Shown: piece after piece, positions 1 through 6,269 of the stretch
Position numbering within the stretch: the first letter of the stretch is position 1
Layout: each line of letters starts with the position of its first letter
DNA from: an uncultured Eubacteriales bacterium
Lineage (GTDB): Bacteria > Bacillota > Clostridia > Oscillospirales > Oscillospiraceae
NCBI GenBank assembly: GCA_900545805.1
Contig: URAL01000047.1
Location: 1 to 12,087 of the forward strand
Direction: 5' to 3'
DNA: 12,087 bases
Translations under genes and position numbers: made by a program
Notes under the pieces: generated by a model
What the model was told of the DNA's origin: nothing
The model's input: the letters and a program-made list of their open reading frames with translations, nothing else
Database searches by the model: none

Positions 1-44
1 ACGCTTCCGTGTATAAATATTCACTTTTGGGGACTAATCACATG

Positions 45-84
45 ATTTCGAGTGCTGCACCTTCGACCACTCGGACAACTCTCC
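45..84 (-). pseudogene. tRNA-Ser(CGA) 5' half, fragment B
   Basis: Read on the minus strand from 84, the sequence is a normal serine tRNA 5' half: acceptor strand GGAGAGT, a D-arm containing GTCCGAGTGGTCGAAGG, anticodon-stem strand CAGCA, and loop CTCGAAA with anticodon CGA (reads UCG). The partner strand should be TGCTG, but the sequence gives TCATG, and no variable arm, T-arm (GGTTCGAATCC-like) or closing CTCTCC follows before the window edge. The match therefore stops just after the anticodon loop. A sigma-A-like promoter sits directly upstream, so transcription is possible, but no functional tRNA can fold from what is visible. An intron cannot be excluded because a 3' exon could lie outside the window; integration at the anticodon loop is the other explanation. 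Confidence 0.75.
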
Positions 85-94
85 GTATTACTCA

Positions 95-123
95 AGTGTA
101 ATCCCTGCTCTGGAAGAATGCAA
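95..123 (-). promoter_or_regulatory. Promoter of tRNA-Ser fragment B
   Basis: On the minus strand there is a -35 box TTGCAT (123-118), a 17-base spacer and a -10 box TACACT (100-95). The predicted start is near base 88, only a few bases before the first base of the tRNA half at 84, as expected for a tRNA gene. The promoter is intact although the gene it drives is truncated. Confidence 0.6.
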
Positions 124-224
124 GAAAAACACGCGAGAACGATATGAAATTGTGAAATCCGAACCCGCGCAAAGCCCTGTGCGGCGGACATTTTCAGCGG
201 ACGAAACGGCCGGAGCTTCCAAAA

Positions 225-265
225 ATTTCGAGTCAGCCCCGTTATGACCACTTCGATACCTCTCC
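225..265 (-). pseudogene. tRNA-Ser(CGA) 5' half, fragment A
   Basis: Read on the minus strand from 265, this has acceptor strand GGAGAGG, a D-arm containing CGAAGTGGTCATAACGGGG, anticodon-stem strand GCTGA and loop CTCGAAA with anticodon CGA. The stem partner should read TCAGC, but the sequence becomes TTTTT. The next 140 bases to fragment B hold no T-arm or acceptor 3' strand that would pair with GGAGAGG; a GGGTTCGGATTTC stretch near 153-165 only loosely resembles a T-arm. It differs from fragment B in the D-arm, so it is not a simple tandem copy, yet both break after the same ACTCGAAAT. It lies 31 bases after the PH-domain gene and has no clear promoter of its own. Confidence 0.72.
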
Positions 266-273
266 GTGTATGT

Positions 274-293
274 CAAACGGCTTGTGCCGTTTG
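274..293 (-). terminator. Hairpin after the PH-domain gene
   Basis: A perfect 8-bp stem (CAAACGGC/GCCGTTTG) with a 4-base loop lies 3 bases past the stop codon of the PH-domain gene and 8 bases before tRNA fragment A. No T-tract follows on the minus strand (ACATACACGG), so this may be a weak terminator, an RNA-end stabiliser or a processing site rather than a classical intrinsic terminator. Confidence 0.45.
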
Positions 294-296
294 CTT

Positions 297-698
297 TCAG
301 TTCATGTCCTCGAGATCAAGCATATCGTCGTCGACATCCATGCTCATTTCGCCGATGCGCATACGGCGCTCGATCTTCATCCTCTCAACGTGCTCATGAA
401 TGAGCTCCTTGACCTCATTGGGCTGGCGGATGTTCTTGAGCGTAAGCTCAGGGATGCTCTTATCCGTTGACACCACAGTCACCGAGCCGACGCCGAAGAT
501 GCGCTGCCACAGCGACACGGAAACGCGCAGATCGCGCACACGGTACAGGACTATTTCGTCATGTCTTACGTTCAGGAAGCCGCGCTTTAAAAACAGCCTG
601 TCTTCGCTAAGCGCATATCGCGTAAAGCTTATGGGCATGCCGAGGATGCGCTTACGGTCGTGCCAAATTTCGACTATTTTTGAAACGAGCTTTGCCAT
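297..698 (-). CDS. Small PH-domain (YdbS/YdbT-like, bPH2) protein
   Basis: A 133-aa protein beginning MAKLVSKIVEIWHDRKRI. Residues about 15-100 look like a bacterial PH-domain (bPH2) fold: TRYALSEDRLFLKRGFL, then HDEIVLYRVRDLRVS, then a conserved-looking LWQRIFGVGSVTV and a DKSIPELTLKNI segment. The C-terminus is charged and ends in an acidic run (DVDDDMLDLEDMN). There are no membrane segments, whereas YdbS/YdbT relatives are usually membrane-attached, so this is probably a cytoplasmic stand-alone PH domain. A GTG three codons upstream (705-707) is also in frame, but AAGGAG directly abuts it and lies 8 bases before the ATG at 698, so the ATG is chosen. Transcribed alone from its own promoter. 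The fold assignment is from motif memory; the function is unknown. Confidence 0.75.
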   Translation of the reverse strand: MAKLVSKIVEIWHDRKRILGMPISFTRYALSEDRLFLKRGFLNVRHDEIVLYRVRDLRVSVSLWQRIFGVGSVTVVSTDKSIPELTLKNIRQPNEVKELIHEHVERMKIERRMRIGEMSMDVDDDMLDLEDMN

Positions 699-727
699 CG
701 CGGTCACTCCTTACATTATGCTATGAT

Positions 728-756
728 ATTCTAACTAATCCCCGCAAAAAAATCAA
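728..756 (-). promoter_or_regulatory. Sigma-A promoter of the PH-domain gene
   Basis: Minus-strand -35 TTGATT (756-751), a 17-base spacer and -10 TAGAAT (733-728). The expected start near 720 leaves a leader of about 20 bases before the ribosome binding site. Confidence 0.65.
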
Positions 757-769
757 GTGTTTTTTTATC

Positions 770-813
770 GGCGCTTTAGCGCTGCGCCATCAAAAAAGCC
801 ATTGGCTTTTTTG
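770..813. repeat. Two adjacent palindromes
   Basis: Bases 770-788 form a GGCGC/GCGCC hairpin (with an alternative inner GCGCT/AGCGC pairing). Bases 791-813 form a perfect 10-bp hairpin, CAAAAAAGCC/GGCTTTTTTG, around a 3-base ATT loop. The second has A-tracts and T-tracts on both sides of a short GC core, so it could terminate transcription in either direction. With the 821-859 stem this makes three hairpins in about 90 bases between spoIVB and the PH-domain promoter. Confidence 0.6.
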
Positions 814-820
814 ACACGCT

Positions 821-859
821 GAAAGAGAGTGCAGACAGAATGCCTGCACTCTCTTTTTC
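821..859 (-). terminator. Intrinsic terminator of spoIVB
   Basis: A stem of about 14 bp (core GAGAGTGCAG/CTGCACTCTC) with a 9-base loop and T-runs on both strands lies about 80 bases after the spoIVB stop codon. The same stem core with a different loop recurs at 7758-7796. Confidence 0.75.
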
Positions 860-892
860 AGAGGCTTTTTACATTGCTCCGACAGGATCTTT

Positions 893-931
893 GCGGTACC
901 GCGGTACAGGGTCTATGCGATCTCTGTACCG
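893..931. repeat. GGTACC-rich hairpin in the spoIVB 3' region
   Basis: Bases 893-902 are a perfect palindrome, GCGGTACCGC. Overlapping it, CGGTACAG (902-909) pairs with CTGTACCG (924-931). The core GGTAC/GTACC thus occurs three times in under 40 bases, just after the spoIVB stop. It has no T-tract. Role unknown; it may stabilise the 3' end of the message. Confidence 0.45.
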
Positions 932-939
932 GTGCGGAC

Positions 940-1920
940 TTAATGCGCCACTGAAGACGCTGCGCGCAGCATGTCGCCTATGCTCACGCCGTAGCCCGAG
1001 GTCGGGTCGTTAACGAAAACATGCGTGACTGCGCCGACAAGCCTGCCGTTCTGGATGATAGGACTGCCGGACATGCCCTGCACGATGCCGCCGGTCAGCG
1101 CTATGAGCTCGGGGTCTGTGACCGTCAGCATAACGGTCGTGCCATCGGACGAGGAGTACAGCTTTTTGATCTCTATGCCGTACTCGCGTGTTTCGCTGCC
1201 CTCGAGTGTGCAGCGTATGGCCGCGGGGCCTGTCTCAAGCTCGCCGGTCTCCATGGTGTCGCCGTCAAAATCGGCCGTGCCGAAGATGCCGCAGCCGCAG
1301 TTTATGCGGATATCGCCCAGAAATGCCGCTGCGTCGGTCCTGCCGTCGAGCTGACCCGGAGCGCCGGACGTGCCCTGCACGATGCCGACTATCTCGGCGC
1401 CGTAGATGCCGCCGTCGCCCAGCGGCAGAGCCTCTCCGTCCTCACCGCTGATGCTGTGGCCGAGCGCGCCGTAAACGCCGGTCGCAGGGTCGTAAAACGT
1501 AAGCGTGCCCACTCCGCTTATGCCGTCGCGCAGCCAAAGGCCGAGCTTCCACGCGCCGCCGGCATCCTGCACGGGCGTGATATTCTGCTGCCTTTGCTTC
1601 CCGTCGCGCTCGAAGGTCACGGTCGTTTTGCTGCCGTCGAGCGCACTCAGTGCGTCCCTGAAGTCCTGCGCCGTTGCGATGTCGCTGCCGCCCAGCCGTG
1701 TGATAATGTCACCCTTTTTAAGCCCCGCATCCGATGCCGGACTGCGTCTGCCGTCCGGGGTATCGACCTCGGAAATGCCCGCTACGACAACGCCGTCGGT
1801 CGTCATGCGTATGCCCACCGCGCCGCCGCCCGGCACGAGAGACTCCGCAAGCGCCGCCGCCGACAGCACAAGGCACAGCGCCAGCGCCAGCATCGCCGCC
1901 ATGATTTTTTTGATCGTCAT
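940..1920 (-). CDS. spoIVB: SpoIVB-type serine peptidase (S55 family)
   Basis: A 326-aa protein. In Bacillus, SpoIVB is made in the forespore, crosses into the intermembrane space and cleaves SpoIVFA to trigger SpoIVFB and pro-sigma-K processing. Residues 1-25 form a signal or anchor sequence (MTIKKIMAAM...ALA). A PDZ domain spans about 31-115 (SPASDAGLKKGDIITRLGG). The S55 peptidase domain follows: His155 in GALGHSI, Asp269 in VTDPEL and Ser284 in QGMSGSPI fit the known catalytic residues, and the ending GAVTHVFVNDPTSGYG is characteristic of the family. It lacks part of the N-terminal region of the 426-aa Bacillus protein. GGAGGTGA lies 4 bases before the ATG. It is transcribed alone; spo0A, its usual neighbour, is not visible. 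No convincing sigma-G promoter was found upstream. Confidence 0.93.
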   Translation of the reverse strand: MTIKKIMAAMLALALCLVLSAAALAESLVPGGGAVGIRMTTDGVVVAGISEVDTPDGRRSPASDAGLKKGDIITRLGGSDIATAQDFRDALSALDGSKTTVTFERDGKQRQQNITPVQDAGGAWKLGLWLRDGISGVGTLTFYDPATGVYGALGHSISGEDGEALPLGDGGIYGAEIVGIVQGTSGAPGQLDGRTDAAAFLGDIRINCGCGIFGTADFDGDTMETGELETGPAAIRCTLEGSETREYGIEIKKLYSSSDGTTVMLTVTDPELIALTGGIVQGMSGSPIIQNGRLVGAVTHVFVNDPTSGYGVSIGDMLRAASSVAH

Positions 1921-1988
1921 ATCTCACCTCCACACATAAAGCATGTGCCGCCGGGCATAAAATATATAAGCCTTTTTTTAGCGGCGCA

Positions 1989-2112
1989 CGGACGTACTTA
2001 CGGATACGGTAATTACAGGTGCCCGGCAGCGCAGGCTGCGCCTGCAAATGAAGAAATAATAATGAATAATGAAAAATTGCGGTGTGAGCAAAGCGCACAC
2101 ATACGGCTGTCA
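1989..2112 (+). repeat. Dispersed two-hairpin repeat, copy 1
   Basis: Architecture: a lead-in CGGATACGG, then GGTGCCCGGCAGCGC, hairpin 1 (GCAGGC-TGC-GCCTGC, 2031-2045), an A/T-rich linker of ATGAATA-like units, then hairpin 2 (GTGTGAGC-AAA-GCGCACAC, 2082-2100; one mismatch). It matches copy 2 (7829-7945, opposite strand) almost base for base over roughly 110 bases and copy 3 (11941-12021) more loosely. It encodes no protein and fills most of the spoIVB/M14 intergenic region, ending within about 35 bases of the M14 gene's ATG. Probably a small non-autonomous, REP- or MITE-like element; no target-site duplication was established. Confidence 0.8.
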
Positions 2113-2144
2113 GCTATCCACTAACTTCTATATGGAGGACATTT

Positions 2145-3419
2145 ATGAAAATATTAAAATCCGGCTCGGTCGGGCCGTCGGTCGAGCTTTTGCAGCTGGC
2201 GCTGCGGCGTGCGGGAGCGCATACGCTCAATATAGACGGGATTTTCGGAAGCGCAACAAAGGATGCGCTGCGTATTTTTCAGGCCGATAACGGTCTTTCG
2301 GCCGACGGCATAGCGGGACCTGCGTCGCATCGTGCGCTCACACCGTACTGCACCGGCTTTACCGAGCACCGCATCCGCCGCGGCGATACGCTTTTTTCGC
2401 TTGCGCGGCAGTACAATGTGCCGCTGCCGGCGATCCTGACGGCAAATCCCGGTGTCGCTGCCGGAAATCTGAGCGTCGGCGAGAGCGTCGTCATTCCGCT
2501 TCCTTTTGATATTGTGCCCACAAACGTGAGCTTTACTTCAACGCTCGTTTCGTTTTGCGTGCGCGGCATCGCGGCACGCTATCCGTTTGTCAGAGCCGGC
2601 CGGCTCGGCAGGTCGGTCATGGGAAAGCCGTTGTGGTATCTCGCACTCGGCGATGGTGAAAAGCGCGTCTTCTATAACGCCGCGCACCACGCGAACGAAT
2701 GGATAACCATACCTGTGCTGCTCAAATTTGCCGAGCAGCTTGCGTGTGCCTATGCGGAAAGCGGCCGAATTTTCGGACAGAGCGCACGCAAGCTTTTTTC
2801 CGCTGCATCCGTTTACATAGCGCCCTGCGTTGACCCGGACGGCGTCGATCTCGTCACGGGCGAGCTCACGGGCGGCGAGTACTATGACGCGGCTTTGCGC
2901 ATCGCGCAAAGCTATCCCGATGTGCCGTTTCCCTCGGGCTGGAAGGCAAATATCCGCGGTGTCGACCTCAATTTGCAGTACCCCGCCGGCTGGGAGCAGG
3001 CACGGGAGAATAAATTTGCCCTGGGCATCGTCAGCCCCGCTCCGGCCGATTATGTAGGCGCATCGCCGCTGTCCGCGCCGGAAAGCCGCGCGATGTATGA
3101 TTTTACGCTGTCTCTCTCGCCGCAGCTTACGCTTGCCTATCACACGCAGGGCGAGGTCATCTACTGGCGCTATCTCGACCTTGAGCCGAGGGGCGCGCGG
3201 GATATCGCCGACACCTTCGCCGCCGTCTCGGGATACTCGGCGGAGGATACGCCCTTTGCCTCGGGCTTTGCCGGGTACAAGGACTGGTACATCCGGGAAT
3301 TTGACCGCCCCGGCTACACCGTCGAGGCCGGACTCGGCCAGAATCCCCTGCCTTTGAGCCAATTCGACAAAATATATGCCGACAATTTGGGCATTCTGAC
3401 ACTTTCAATGCTCCTCTAA
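2145..3419 (+). CDS. PG_binding_1-LysM-M14 gamma-D-Glu-mDAP peptidase
   Basis: A 424-aa protein predicted to cut the gamma-D-glutamyl-(L)meso-diaminopimelate bond of peptidoglycan stem peptides, like endopeptidase I of Lysinibacillus sphaericus. Residues about 5-66 form a PG_binding_1 domain (GPSVELLQLALRRAG, DGIFGSATKDALRIFQ). Residues about 74-120 form a LysM domain (HRIRRGDTLFSLARQY). The M14 zinc peptidase spans about 130-424: zinc ligands His182 and Glu185 (HHANEW) and His333 (AYHTQGE), and catalytic Glu394 (YTVEAGLG). DLNLQYP at 274-280 replaces the NR motif of ordinary carboxypeptidases, as is usual in the peptidoglycan-cleaving branch. There is no signal peptide, also as in endopeptidase I, suggesting action inside the sporangium or forespore. 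GGAGG lies 6-7 bases before the ATG. The repeat copy just upstream occupies the leader. Confidence 0.9.
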   Translation: MKILKSGSVGPSVELLQLALRRAGAHTLNIDGIFGSATKDALRIFQADNGLSADGIAGPASHRALTPYCTGFTEHRIRRGDTLFSLARQYNVPLPAILTANPGVAAGNLSVGESVVIPLPFDIVPTNVSFTSTLVSFCVRGIAARYPFVRAGRLGRSVMGKPLWYLALGDGEKRVFYNAAHHANEWITIPVLLKFAEQLACAYAESGRIFGQSARKLFSAASVYIAPCVDPDGVDLVTGELTGGEYYDAALRIAQSYPDVPFPSGWKANIRGVDLNLQYPAGWEQARENKFALGIVSPAPADYVGASPLSAPESRAMYDFTLSLSPQLTLAYHTQGEVIYWRYLDLEPRGARDIADTFAAVSGYSAEDTPFASGFAGYKDWYIREFDRPGYTVEAGLGQNPLPLSQFDKIYADNLGILTLSMLL

Positions 3420-3443
3420 AAAGTTAACATTCTCTTAAATGAC

Positions 3444-3472
3444 TTGATTGACGGAGTCTCTTGGGCTATAAT
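3444..3472 (+). promoter_or_regulatory. Sigma-A promoter of the C39-like/SLH gene
   Basis: -35 TTGATT (3444-3449), a 17-base spacer and a perfect -10 TATAAT (3467-3472). The start near 3479 gives a leader of about 60 bases to the ATG at 3540. This is the best promoter in the window and suggests strong housekeeping expression of the surface protein. No hairpin terminator for the M14 gene was seen before it. Confidence 0.75.
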
Positions 3473-3539
3473 TACAACGTTGTGTCTGCTTCGACAGATG
3501 CGGCGCGGCAAAAACTCAGGAGGGAAAAACGAAAGAAGA

Positions 3540-6200
3540 ATGAAAAAACGGATACTCAGTATGCTGCTGGTGCTCGCGCTGGTGCTGACGATGCTGCCGG
3601 CAATGGCGATAAGCGCGCTGGCCGAAACGATAAATGACGACAACGTTTTCCTCACGCAGAGCGGAAGCGGCAAGTGTACGCTCACTTCGGCGGTCATGAT
3701 GCTGCGCCGCCGCGCAATAATCGACGGCAACGCGCAGTGGGAAACGATAACCGAAGCGACCCTGGGCAAGGACGCGTGGATAGGCGGCACGGGCATGAGA
3801 TATAACTACTCACACATGGGCATGGAGGTCAGTGTCGAAAGCTACTCCGGCAAGAGCGACGCTGAGAAAAAGTCCGCGCTGCTGGCGCTGCTGGACAAGC
3901 ACCCCGAGGGCATTGAGATCTATGACGGAGGCATCCCCCACGCCGTGCTGCTGACAGACTACGATGCAGCGACGGACACATTTTACTGCGCAGACCCCGG
4001 CACGGCGGCAAAGCGCATAAAGCTCTCGCTCAGCCACAATGCGAGCATCCGCGGCTCGCAGAACAATGTCATAGCGAATATCTCGCAGATATGGTACATA
4101 ACGAACAAATCCGGCGGCGGCCCCGGCCTGCTTACGGTTAAGCTCGACCCGAACGGCGGGGCATGCGCCGAGGCTAACGCCTATGTCTCGGCCGACGGCA
4201 CGGTAAGCTCCCTGCCCACACCGGTGCGCGAGGGCTGCGCCTTCCTCGGCTGGTTCACGGAAAAGTCCGGCGGCACACAGATCACGGGCTCGTATAAATT
4301 CACGAAGGACAGCACTGTATACGCGCAGTGGAAGGCGCTGCCCTGCGTAACGCTCGACCCCTGCGGAGGCGAGTGCGATGCTCTGCACGTCTACGCCTCT
4401 GTTGACGGCAGGCTCGGCTCCCTGCCCACGCCGACATATGAGGGCTACCGCTTCCTCGGCTGGTTCGACGCTCCCGCGGGCGGCAATAAGGTGACGGGCT
4501 CAACGCCCGTAGTCAAGGACATGACCCTGTACGCACAGTGGAAGGACTCGACCATACGCGGCGAATGCGGCGACAGCCTCAGCTGGAGCCTGAACGAGGA
4601 CACGGGAGTTCTGCGCATAAGCGGCAGCGGAGAGATGAACGATTATCACTCGGCGGACGGCCTTGAGTCGCCGTGGCACGACTATGCGGCGATCGTAAAG
4701 TCGGTCGTCATCGGACAGGGCGTAAAAACCGTCGGCAGCTACGCCTTTGCAAATCTCAAAAACCTCAAATCGGTCGAGATAAACGCCGAGCTCAAGCGCC
4801 TGGGCAGCGGCGCGTTCTACGGCTGCACCGCGCTGAGCGACCTTGAGGGGATCGAGGGCGTGAGGGTCATCGGAGGCGAGTGCTTCCGCGGCTGCTCCGG
4901 CCTGTCGGCCATAGGTATCCCCACCGGCTGCACGAGCGTCGGCAGCTATGCCTTTGCGGGCACGGCGATAAAAAGCGTCTCCGTTCCCTCAAGCGTCGTA
5001 AGCCTCGGCGAGGGCGCGTTCGCATCATGCAGAAAGCTTGCTTACGCGGAGCTGCCCTCCGGCATATCGAAGGTCTCCGCCTCGCTGTTTTCCGGCTGCA
5101 CCGCGCTTGAGGCCTTCTTTGTCAAGGACGACGGCAGCTACGGCGGCGCGAGCCTAACTGTTGAGGCAAACGCATTCTCCGGCTGCTCGGCGCTGCGCGA
5201 GCTCGTTATCTACACCCGTGCGGACAGCCTGCGTATAGCCAAAAATGCATTTTCCGGCTGCACTGGGATCAAATCGGTGTCGCTCGACTGCCGCAGTCTC
5301 GTCCTTGAGGATAATGCCTTCCCCTCGGGCGCTAAGATCGATTACATAAACATATCCGGCGAGCTCGGCTATGTCGCGGCAAACGCATTTTACGGCGTTT
5401 CGACCACCATCGTCTACCCCGCAAACGGCACGAAATGGGGTGAGCACAAGGGAGAAGGCTTCGGCGGCAGTCTCGTCTGGGAAAGCTACGATAACCATGT
5501 TCACGACTATAAAACAACCGTCGTCGCACCGACCTGCTCTGCGCGCGGCTATACGGTGTATGAGTGTAAAAGCTGCACCGAAAGGTTTAACGCAAGCTTT
5601 GTCGCTCAGCTCGGACACAGCTTTGTAAACGGCGTGTGCTCTGTGTGCGGAGCGAAGAATCCCTTTGTCGATATCGATGCAAAGGGCAGACATATCTACT
5701 TTACCGACGCGATACTCTGGGCGGCGGAAAAGGGAATAACCACCGGAACCTCGGAAACCACCTTCGAGCCCGACGGCACCTGCACGCGTGCGCAGGTCGT
5801 GACCTTCCTGTGGCGTCTGGCCGGACAGCCCGAGCCCAAGGGTCAGGCAAGCGCCTTTACCGACGTAAGGAACGATCAGTACTACAGCAAGGCCGTCGCA
5901 TGGGCGGCGGAAAAGGGAATAACCACCGGAACCTCGGAAACCACCTTCGAGCCCGGCGCGACAGTTACCCGCGCACAGTTCGTGACCTTCCTCTGGCGCT
6001 ATCTCGACAGGCCGGTATCCGGCGGCTTCGGCGTATTTGCCGACGTTTCGTCGAGCCACTTCGCCTGCTCCGCGATACTTTGGGCCTATGAAAACGGCAT
6101 AACCTCCGGTACCTCGGCGACTACCTTTGAGCCGGAGGGCGCCGCGACCCGCGCACAGGTCGTGACCTTCCTGTACCGTGCGGACAATTCGGAGAAATAA
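3540..6200 (+). CDS. SLH surface protein: C39-like, InlB and LRR domains
   Basis: An 886-aa exported wall protein. Signal peptide 1-28 (MKKRILSMLLVLALVLTMLP..., cut after ALA). Residues about 35-190 resemble a C39-type papain-fold domain: Cys46 in GKCTLTSAVMMLRRR, His134 in GIPHAVLLTDYD and Asp152 in CADPG could form the active site. Two InlB B-repeats follow at about 198-265 and 268-335 (FLGWF...YAQWK). BspA-type leucine-rich repeats run from about 340 to 625 (GAFYGC, NAFSGC). Cys pairs at 666-703 (CKSC, CSVC) may bind metal. Three SLH domains (about 708-886, TRAQ motifs) would bind secondary wall polymer. AGGAGGG lies 15 bases before the ATG, which is long; the ATG is still preferred because the signal peptide starts there. 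Substrate unknown; the C39-like domain may be a protease, amidase or binding fold. Confidence 0.85.
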   Translation: MKKRILSMLLVLALVLTMLPAMAISALAETINDDNVFLTQSGSGKCTLTSAVMMLRRRAIIDGNAQWETITEATLGKDAWIGGTGMRYNYSHMGMEVSVESYSGKSDAEKKSALLALLDKHPEGIEIYDGGIPHAVLLTDYDAATDTFYCADPGTAAKRIKLSLSHNASIRGSQNNVIANISQIWYITNKSGGGPGLLTVKLDPNGGACAEANAYVSADGTVSSLPTPVREGCAFLGWFTEKSGGTQITGSYKFTKDSTVYAQWKALPCVTLDPCGGECDALHVYASVDGRLGSLPTPTYEGYRFLGWFDAPAGGNKVTGSTPVVKDMTLYAQWKDSTIRGECGDSLSWSLNEDTGVLRISGSGEMNDYHSADGLESPWHDYAAIVKSVVIGQGVKTVGSYAFANLKNLKSVEINAELKRLGSGAFYGCTALSDLEGIEGVRVIGGECFRGCSGLSAIGIPTGCTSVGSYAFAGTAIKSVSVPSSVVSLGEGAFASCRKLAYAELPSGISKVSASLFSGCTALEAFFVKDDGSYGGASLTVEANAFSGCSALRELVIYTRADSLRIAKNAFSGCTGIKSVSLDCRSLVLEDNAFPSGAKIDYINISGELGYVAANAFYGVSTTIVYPANGTKWGEHKGEGFGGSLVWESYDNHVHDYKTTVVAPTCSARGYTVYECKSCTERFNASFVAQLGHSFVNGVCSVCGAKNPFVDIDAKGRHIYFTDAILWAAEKGITTGTSETTFEPDGTCTRAQVVTFLWRLAGQPEPKGQASAFTDVRNDQYYSKAVAWAAEKGITTGTSETTFEPGATVTRAQFVTFLWRYLDRPVSGGFGVFADVSSSHFACSAILWAYENGITSGTSATTFEPEGAATRAQVVTFLYRADNSEK
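5718..5772 (+). repeat. 55-bp perfect direct repeat, unit 1 (SLH1)
   Basis: These 55 bases recur without a mismatch at 5901-5955, a 183-bp (61-codon) period. They encode WAAEKGITTGTSETTFEP in SLH domains 1 and 2. Identity at synonymous sites indicates recent duplication or gene conversion rather than protein-level selection alone. Confidence 0.95.
5901..5955 (+). repeat. 55-bp perfect direct repeat, unit 2 (SLH2)
   Basis: Second copy of the block at 5718-5772, in the same reading frame. Homologous recombination between the two would delete or duplicate exactly one 61-residue SLH module. Confidence 0.95.
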
Positions 6201-6205
6201 ATAGT

Positions 6206-6235
6206 AAAGACCACCGGCAGGACGGTGGTCTTTTT
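6206..6235 (+). terminator. Intrinsic terminator after the C39-like/SLH gene
   Basis: A perfect 11-bp stem, AAAGACCACCG/CGGTGGTCTTT, with a 6-base loop, ends in a run of five T. It starts 6 bases past the stop codon. Only about 35 bases separate it from the next ATG, with no room for a separate promoter, so it may act as a leaky intercistronic terminator. Confidence 0.85.
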
Positions 6236-6236
6236 C

Positions 6237-6264
6237 ATAACGGGAGAAAAATAACGGGAGAAAA
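6237..6264 (+). repeat. 14-bp tandem duplication carrying the RBS
   Basis: ATAACGGGAGAAAA occurs twice in a row. The second unit's GGGAG (6256-6260) lies 9 bases before the ATG of the CHAP gene and is the likely ribosome binding site; the first unit's GGGAG is a spare copy 14 bases further upstream. Confidence 0.85.
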
Positions 6265-6269
6265 AAGAG

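Noticed and set aside
21..276. Two overlapping minus-strand open frames of 62 and 76 codons
   Set aside because: They translate the tRNA-Ser halves (RYRSGHNGADSK, LSNTESCPSGRRCS), which marks them as RNA-gene sequence, not protein.
1921..1985. A sigma-G promoter for spoIVB
   Set aside because: A CATGCTTTA-like -10 and an A/T-rich upstream box can be picked out, but neither sequence nor spacing is close enough to the consensus to support a call.
1021..2124. A long plus-strand open frame (367 codons) opposite spoIVB
   Set aside because: It runs antisense to a clearly recognised SpoIVB, has Arg/Ala-rich low-complexity content, no family motif and no ribosome binding site, and continues into the repeat element. 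It is a shadow frame in GC-rich DNA.
2538..3362. A 274-codon minus-strand frame opposite the M14 peptidase
   Set aside because: Antisense to a gene with intact catalytic motifs; Arg-rich composition and no ribosome binding site.
5154..6059. A 301-codon minus-strand frame opposite the surface-protein gene
   Set aside because: Its repeated segments are simply the antisense of the SLH repeats. No start signal and no recognisable domain.
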